64,000 bases of DNA from Scedosporium boydii (taxonomy: Eukaryota > Ascomycota > Sordariomycetes > Microascales > Microascaceae), in NCBI GenBank assembly GCA_002221725.1, contig NJFT01000003.1:124001-188000 (forward strand), given 5' to 3'. The position numbers and the translations under genes were made by a program. Positions 58,213 through 64,000 of the stretch are shown piece by piece (position 1 is the first letter of the stretch; every line of letters starts with the position of its first letter). Under the pieces are notes generated by a model. The model did no database searches and had not been told where the DNA came from. It was given only the letters and a program-made list of their open reading frames with translations.

Positions 58213-59519
58213 TGGCGACAGGATAACTCCAAACAGTGGGATAGTGTCAGGGAAACGGTTCTTGTCATCTCCTTTTCACCTTTTAATTTTCGGACTTGCA
58301 TTTCTGTCCCCTCTCCGTCATGTTTCATGTATCAACTCCAGAACAAACAAACCAACCAAAAAAAAAACGAGCCAACCCGAACCAAGAAGATGGAACAAAA
58401 GAATCAAGAGCGTTACCGCCTGTCTGCTTTACATCTTGTTTTTCTCTAGTTGATCAGACTTCTCGTGGTGTTTTATTTCTTATCTCTTTATCTTGTGTGT
58501 CTCTACTCTGGTTGTTCTTGCGAGTGTCTTGTTTTTATTTGTGGATAGGAGGGTCAGATTGGACATTGACAACGGGAAGAAAAAGAAAAGGGGGGTTGAA
58601 GACAAGAACATGGGTGGAGGAGAAGGGGTTTGGCAAATGGGGCTCGAGAAACTTGTTTCTTCTCCGAGCCTTGGAAGACCCTGGGCTTAATGGCGACTCT
58701 ATTATCGATGGAATCGATTGGATTGGATTTTTTTCTAGACAGTTTTCTCATTTTTTTGAATAAGACTTGAGAATTTGGAGAGAAGAGTCGTCACATAAAT
58801 CGCACCTCGTGATGTATGCAAAGGAAGTGGTGTCTCTTATGGTGCTCATTCAGAAGTTTAGAAGATACTGAGCGGTAAGACTGGAGAGGAGCTTCTTCTC
58901 CTCGTGTAGGTAGCAGTCATGGGAGTAGGCCACTCAATAGCCTAACATTGTACTTCGTAGAGCAGACGAGATTAAGAGAACAAATAAACCGTCACCTCCT
59001 TGATGCCCTGTGATATCTATGATGCCTTTGTGTTCATCTCGAAGGAGTGTGAGATCTGGCTCGCGAAGGTAGGAAATTGTCATGACAGCTGGTATGGAGT
59101 GTGCCAGCTGGCAAATTTTGCAGTGATAAGCCAAGCTAAAATTTCTGCAAAATTCCCACCACAATTTCCAACCTCACCTTTCTCTCTCCTCTTAAGCCAA
59201 CTCTTCCGCCCCAACTCCTTCCCGCCTCCACCATCCACACCGTCCGATATGCCATGAATCCTACAGGGTACGTTACGAATTGCTTCCCCTCCCAACTCAT
59301 GAAACCCCGAGGGAATCTAGACGTATACAACGAAAAAAACGATGATGAGACCCCAAACCACCAAAAGTATAGGAAGAGCCGTCTGAGACTCCTTCCCCAA
59401 GAGGTCCAATCCCTCTTGACTTTTCGTGCCATTACTTCACCTCTTTCTTCGCTGCGCTTGATTCGTTCCTGGGCTTTCCGTCGTATCGTCATATGCTGAT
59501 GGGGTTCGGCGGAACGGTT

Positions 59520-59552
59520 GGGCGTGGTGGGAAAGGGGGGTGTGGTGGGGGG
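59520..59552 (+). other. Potential G-quadruplex sequence
   Basis: Four G-runs (GGG at 59520, GGG at ~59528, GGGGGG at ~59535, GGGGGG at ~59547) are separated by short loops of 3-6 nt, fitting the usual G3+N1-7 rule. It lies in the intergenic region between convergent genes. Confidence 0.5.
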
Positions 59553-60720
59553 TGTTGTGCTTTGAATTTGGTTTCTGAAAGTTTTTTTATATCTCGGTTT
59601 CTTTCTGGGGTTTACGGGATTTGGTTTCCGTGAGGTTCGGAGCTGTACTAACCTCTCACTTTTCTACGAATAGGTTCCTGTGCATGGAGATGGATGGATT
59701 TGAGGGACGGGATTTGGGACGGGGCTTGGATTTGGTAGATTACTGGTGTCGTTTGAGGTTGTTAATGGATTGAGATTTTGAAGGTGACGCTTCATGTTGT
59801 GTTCTTCCGTGTGACATGACCGAAAGCGTAGAGTGCAATCTTGTTCCTTGACAAAATGCTGCTTTCTGATACGGCATGGCAATCCCTTGTTCTCAAGAGA
59901 GAGCCTTCCACCCACCGTACGTCTGTGGGTCCTCTGCCTCGTGAACGGAGATACACGCGCCACTGCAAACTCTAGAATTACATTCCTCCCGTTGTCCTTG
60001 GGGACAATGTTTCATATTCACTTGGAATTCGATTACTACTTCGAGCCAAACATTGATTTCCGATAATGCCATTCAGTGTTCAATCTATCTAAAGGGGAGG
60101 GGGCAGCACAACTTGTGAGGAAGAAACACACGCGCAAAGTCCACGTTTTCACTCTTCAAGACAGAGGGAAGGTCTGGTATTTGATTTTCACCCTTTCATC
60201 AATACGATTTACTCGAAAACTTGAAAAAGAACCTCCTGGAACTCCCTTTCCCTAATGCATTGTTCGACGTCTGTTGTACTCTCTAACATGCCTCGTCATA
60301 AAAACAAACGTTTTGAAAACAAACCCCTCCCTATTCCTCCAAAAAAGACGCCGGTCGCTTGTATGAGTAAAAGGAGAACGAAAAAAGACAAATGGAGTCT
60401 ATCGGCAAAAAAGAGACCAAGACCACTCTGAAACGTAGTTTGGGGAAACAACCAGACCTCCCTGTTTCTCTGCCCTCCTTGAAAATGCCTGTTTGTATCC
60501 ATCCTGTTTGGCATATTTCACTGCGAAGTATTTTTTTTTTTTTTTTTTGTTCTTGTTTCCGGCCTTTTTTTTCTTTTTCTTGAAGGGGATCCGGTTCAGA
60601 TAACCAGCCTTCTGTGTTGAGGTGCCATCACATCTTGAGCAACTGCTGCATGGCATTCTGGTGGCCTTTCCGGACTCCATTCATATCCACCATGTTTCCT
60701 TGCACTTGATGGAGAGCTTC

Positions 60721-63054
60721 CTAGCTACTCCGGGTTGCAAATGCATCTGGTGGGAGATTGGTCTACGCAAAAATGTTAGCTGTGAATCAAGAAAAGGAAA
60801 AAATTCCTTGTGAATGCAAGGAACTGAGACAAGGGAATGATGTATCCTTACCTTTCTTTCATTAAAGATAGCCACGGCCTTCTGGAAGTCCCAGTTGACA
60901 GAAGGGTCAGAAAGGCAGAGCTCCGCATACTGGGGAGTCATGCCACTTTGTTTACACAGCTCCGCAACCATGGCGGCTCGCTGTTGTTGCTGCTCGACAG
61001 TGACGGCAGCCTCGGCAGTCGCGGGGGTGGGGGCGGGGGCCGCGAAAATGTTTGGCAAGGGGTTGTATGCCCTGAGAGAGAACATGTCGCTTACGACGCG
61101 GATGGGGTTCTTTCCGGGAATGCCGGGTCCGAGGACGAAAGTGCGCGAAAAGCTTCGCTTGCCGGTCGATCCAGATTTCTGATCAAATTCGTCAAACTCG
61201 CCGTGAATGGTAATGATCAGGCCATCGACGCCGCGCTTGACCTGGCCGGTCGGGTCGGCAAGGCCGGGAAGCGGGTGGCAATCCATAATGTATTTGCTCA
61301 CTTCCTGCTTCAGATCGGGGTGCTTGGTAGCCGGAAGGGTCTTCCAAAGCTCCGAGATGACAGCGGCCCCTTTGAAAAGTCGTTGGATACGAGCGGGTGG
61401 GTGTGTGATCTTGGTGAGATTTCGTGAGAACTTGAGGTAGGCTGCCCACGGCAAGGGTGGAGGCTGGTTGGGATCGCGGGTAGACTCAGTGTCGACAGCG
61501 AGCGAGAAATTGCTCTGGTCATCGTAGTACTTGGTGACAAGCTCGGGACGGTGGTTGTCATAGTTTGTGTAGAAGTCCAGTAGGAAGCTCTCACCAATGT
61601 TGTTTGCGTCGCGGAAATCGGGCCCGCCTTGAGGGAAGGGCTTCGGCAACAGGGCTGCTTGTGCAGCGGCGGCTTGCTCAGGCGTGCGGACTTGGATACC
61701 GTTGAGGTCCTCGAGGCTGGGGAACCATTCAAGCATGGTGGTCTTGTAGTCCGGCTGGTTGGTCTCGATTGGGTTGTTGGCGACGTAGAGCGCTCGAAGG
61801 CGTTTGAACCTTCCCTTCAACGCCAGTAGACCGTCGATGTTGGGGATTTTATTCCCGCTGAGGTCTAGGTTGAGGAGATCAGGGAATGTATCGCCGAGAA
61901 CGGCTACTTGGTTGACGTTGTCAATGCTGTTGTTGGCAACGCTGATGCTCTCGATGGCCTCGCTCTTTTCCTTTCGGGTTTTGAACAAGTCATCGCACAC
62001 TCTCATGAGAGCCTTGAACATCTTCTCAGCTCGCTCAGAGCTGGCGAGCAGACCGGCCTGCACGATGGCGGGGTCCGAGCTTAGAGAGTCAAGCTTGAGA
62101 AGCTTGGCAGCACCGGCATAGCGGTTGCTGAGTATGGACTGCAGGTGGTCACGAAGCATTTTCGCGTCCGCAGACGTCTCTGCCTCCTTTGGACCTTGCT
62201 GCTCATCGATTGTCACCGATAACGCGGCTCCTGCGAAAGTGAAAGTGTTGACCTTGAGGAGCTCCTCCGAGTCTTCCTTGGTAGCGGCAACTAGAACGAA
62301 TTCACCTTGTTCGCGATGCTGAAGTTTTTTTCGTTTCACGTTAGTAAGGCAAAGAGGGGTTTCGGGGGAGAAACAGGGGATAAAATAATTCTAATCGGGC
62401 TGCGAAAGAGGCTCAAGCAGCCGGTATGGTAGTTCTTGCCGACTCGCGTTGGAGGAGTTTCGTGGCCACACAGGGCGAGTTTGGACCATCGGCATCGCTT
62501 TCGAACCTCCCCCGATTCTCCTCGTCCGGGAGGAGGTAACTCACCTGCTTAATAGCTACCGGTCGGTTGGATGTTCGGTTCGCTAGGGATGTGGCCTTCC
62601 TTTCGAGGAAGTGTAGTAGGTCCTTCACTCCTCCGCCAGGGTTCGTCGCAGCCTTGCTCTCCTTCAAGCCCTTCACGCGCAACCACACGAGTGTGGGAGG
62701 AGTCCTCTGAGATCGGGTGGTAACGTTGGCAATGCGGGATGCTAGAGGACCACCGCCGCTGAGATGGCGAGCGATGATCTGGGCCTGCTTGCTGGGCATC
62801 CTGGGAGGTGCTGCAGATGATCCGCGGCCGCCGCGGCCGGCTCGAGTAGGTCGAGAAGTCTTTGTTGCGTCTCCAACCGCTGGTCTCTTCGCGCGTCGGC
62901 CTTCGCCATCCATGTCGAGATCCCCATCCATATCGGTGCGGGCGCCTGCAGCTCGTCGCTTTTGGATTCCACCACGATCGGTCGTACGAGCGCCGGCGAC
63001 GTTTCGGGAGGGGCGGGCGGCAGAGCCACCACGAGGACCTCGCGGAGGACCCAT
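60721..63054 (-). CDS. MEX67: mRNA export receptor Mex67
   Basis: Three exons on the minus strand: 63054-62545, 62318-60852 and 60762-60721, 672 residues. The N-terminus (MGPPRGPRGG) is a long basic, Gly/Arg-rich region, as in fungal Mex67/TAP proteins, followed by an RNP-like fold ending FVLVAATKEDSEELLKVN. Leucine-rich repeats lie at about 290-380 (ISVANNSIDNV, LLNLDLSGNKI, LRALYVANNPI). The NTF2-like domain starts near residue 408 (NNIGESFLLDFYTNYD) and runs to VVSDMFSLRAYN, where it would pair with Mtr2. A C-terminal UBA/TAP-C domain (MVAELCKQSGMTPQYAELCLSD) ends in the tiny last exon (FNERK|TNLPPDAF). Both introns have clean ends (GTGAGT..CAG, GTAAGG..TAG) and restore phase. The protein carries mature mRNPs through the nuclear pore. 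The start at 63054 is the first ATG; the frame upstream opens only by a non-ATG codon. Confidence 0.95.
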
Positions 63055-63810
63055 TGCGAAAGTTTTGGAGGGTAGAGGAATCGAGTAAAACGAGGCTGGT
63101 GGTAGTCTCACCCAAGTTGCATGGGACGGAGGGAGAGGACTGGCGAAAGGGAAAGAAGAAAGTTTTTTTTTTTGGGGGTGTTTTTTTCTTTTCTTCCTGA
63201 AGGCAGGCAGGTGGGGAAGTAGGAGCGCGAGGCAGGGAATGAAGGAAACGGCGTGGGCTTGGGATTAGGCCTTTTTGCTCCAGTCCAAGAGATTCCCAGC
63301 TTTATAGTGGACTGTTTGTCGTCAAAGAAGAAATGGAACAAGGCCAAGTTCGAACGATTCAATGACGCGAAGATGAACTTGTCGCGGGACACCCAATGGC
63401 ACAAAGACAAGGAAGGAAGGACCAAGTAGGTAATCATGCATGGGGCTTCTGCCTAAGTCAGGAAATAATATCTACTAATTGGTTGCTTCCAAGTTCGTAA
63501 TCAAGCCCATGCTCACATGACCAATCATTTGATTCGTCCGATGAGGGGCACCGCCCGGCAGGTTGCAGGCTGCCACCATCTGTTGCCGTACCGTCATTAC
63601 GTCATCCGAGAATCACATGATACAGCGACCTTTTCGTGTACCCGGCACCTTCAATCTGCTCAACGCGTTCTGCTGTGACAACCGAAGTTCAGAGGACGCG
63701 ACGGAACGTGTGCCCCTCAGTTGTGCCGTCCATCAGAAATATGGTTCAGATAATACAGGGTTGAGACTTTACTCTTAGTTCCTTACTTTTGGAACTTAAC
63801 CAGGGCCGCC
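63055..63810. other. Bidirectional promoter between MEX67 and the right-edge gene
   Basis: 756 nt between divergent start codons. It has a poly-purine/pyrimidine stretch with T-runs (63161-63197) in the MEX67 leader and no other feature that I can support. Confidence 0.5.
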
Positions 63811-64000
63811 ATGGTAGACGATTTCTTCGATGATGACCTAGACGACGACGACCTGTTGCTTGCTGCGGACGAAGTTCTGATACAACGGAGCTCGGAACCG
63901 TCCTCATCCACAGCAGATGCGCAACTTCCCCCTCCAGAGATACCACAACCGACACGCCAAACCTCTGGCCCGCCCCAGAATCGGCCGGCAAGGACATTAC
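63811..64000 (+). CDS. N-terminal part of an acidic-start protein (3' partial)
   Basis: An ATG in good context (gccgccATGG, 63811) opens a frame that is still open at the window end (63 codons). The start is very acidic, MVDDFFDDDLDDDDLL, followed by a Ser-rich and then Pro/Gln/Thr-rich stretch (PPPEIPQPTRQTSGPPQ). Such acidic starts occur in several fungal DNA-repair proteins and helicases, but that is only a resemblance. It is divergent from MEX67 with a shared upstream region. The gene continues beyond the window and its product cannot be named. Confidence 0.6.
   Translation, partial: MVDDFFDDDLDDDDLLLAADEVLIQRSSEPSSSTADAQLPPPEIPQPTRQTSGPPQNRPARTL

Larger units (their letters stand above)
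58028..60720. other. Intergenic region between the C2H2 gene and MEX67
   Basis: About 2.7 kb between convergent genes. It holds the hairpin at 58182-58212, a G-rich stretch at 59520-59552, a motif copy at about 58951 and an 18-nt T-run (60531-60548) near the 3' end of MEX67. No gene is supported. Confidence 0.5.

Overview
This window is nuclear DNA of a filamentous ascomycete (Pezizomycotina, probably Sordariomycetes). The evidence is short 45-160 nt introns with GT-AG ends and CTRAY branch sites, no operons, and protein families typical of filamentous fungi: a Bub2 GAP with a long N-terminal tail, a STAS-tailed sulfate permease, a Cys-rich 7TM receptor, a TRP/flavin-carrier protein, TFIIB, Mex67 and a protein phosphatase methylesterase. 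The genus cannot be named from the sequence alone.

Layout, left to right. 0-10 kb: 3' end of a CCCH zinc-finger gene, bub2 (minus) and a four-exon sulfate permease (plus). 10-24.8 kb: a gene-poor tract of about 15 kb in which only one small gene could be assembled, a three-exon coiled-coil/one-TM protein on the minus strand. This tract is dotted with a short palindromic motif, TACGAAGTA/TACTTCGTA. 24.8-35.4 kb: a GPCR, a membrane-anchored GH5 hydrolase, PPE1 and an FLC-type membrane protein. 38.6-44.4 kb: TFIIB and a three-exon asparagine-synthetase-domain protein. 47.2-51.7 kb: a four-TM protein, a decayed HNH-endonuclease gene and an unknown two-exon gene. 55.6-64 kb: a C2H2 transcription factor, MEX67, and the 5' end of an unidentified acidic-N-terminus gene at the right edge.

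The identified genes are mostly housekeeping or signalling genes with no shared pathway. There is no biosynthetic cluster, no recognisable transposase or reverse transcriptase, no rRNA and no confident functional tRNA. I did not find a convincing novel multi-gene system. The most unusual signals are the dispersed palindromic motif of the gene-poor tract, two tRNA-like/Pol III-like elements (about 41.7 and 52.1 kb) sharing TATA-A box-B box-T run architecture, the HNH pseudogene with an in-frame TAG, and a strong C6/G6 hairpin after the C2H2 gene. Exon joins were worked out by hand from splice signals, reading phase and family conservation, and no alignment or RNA data were available.
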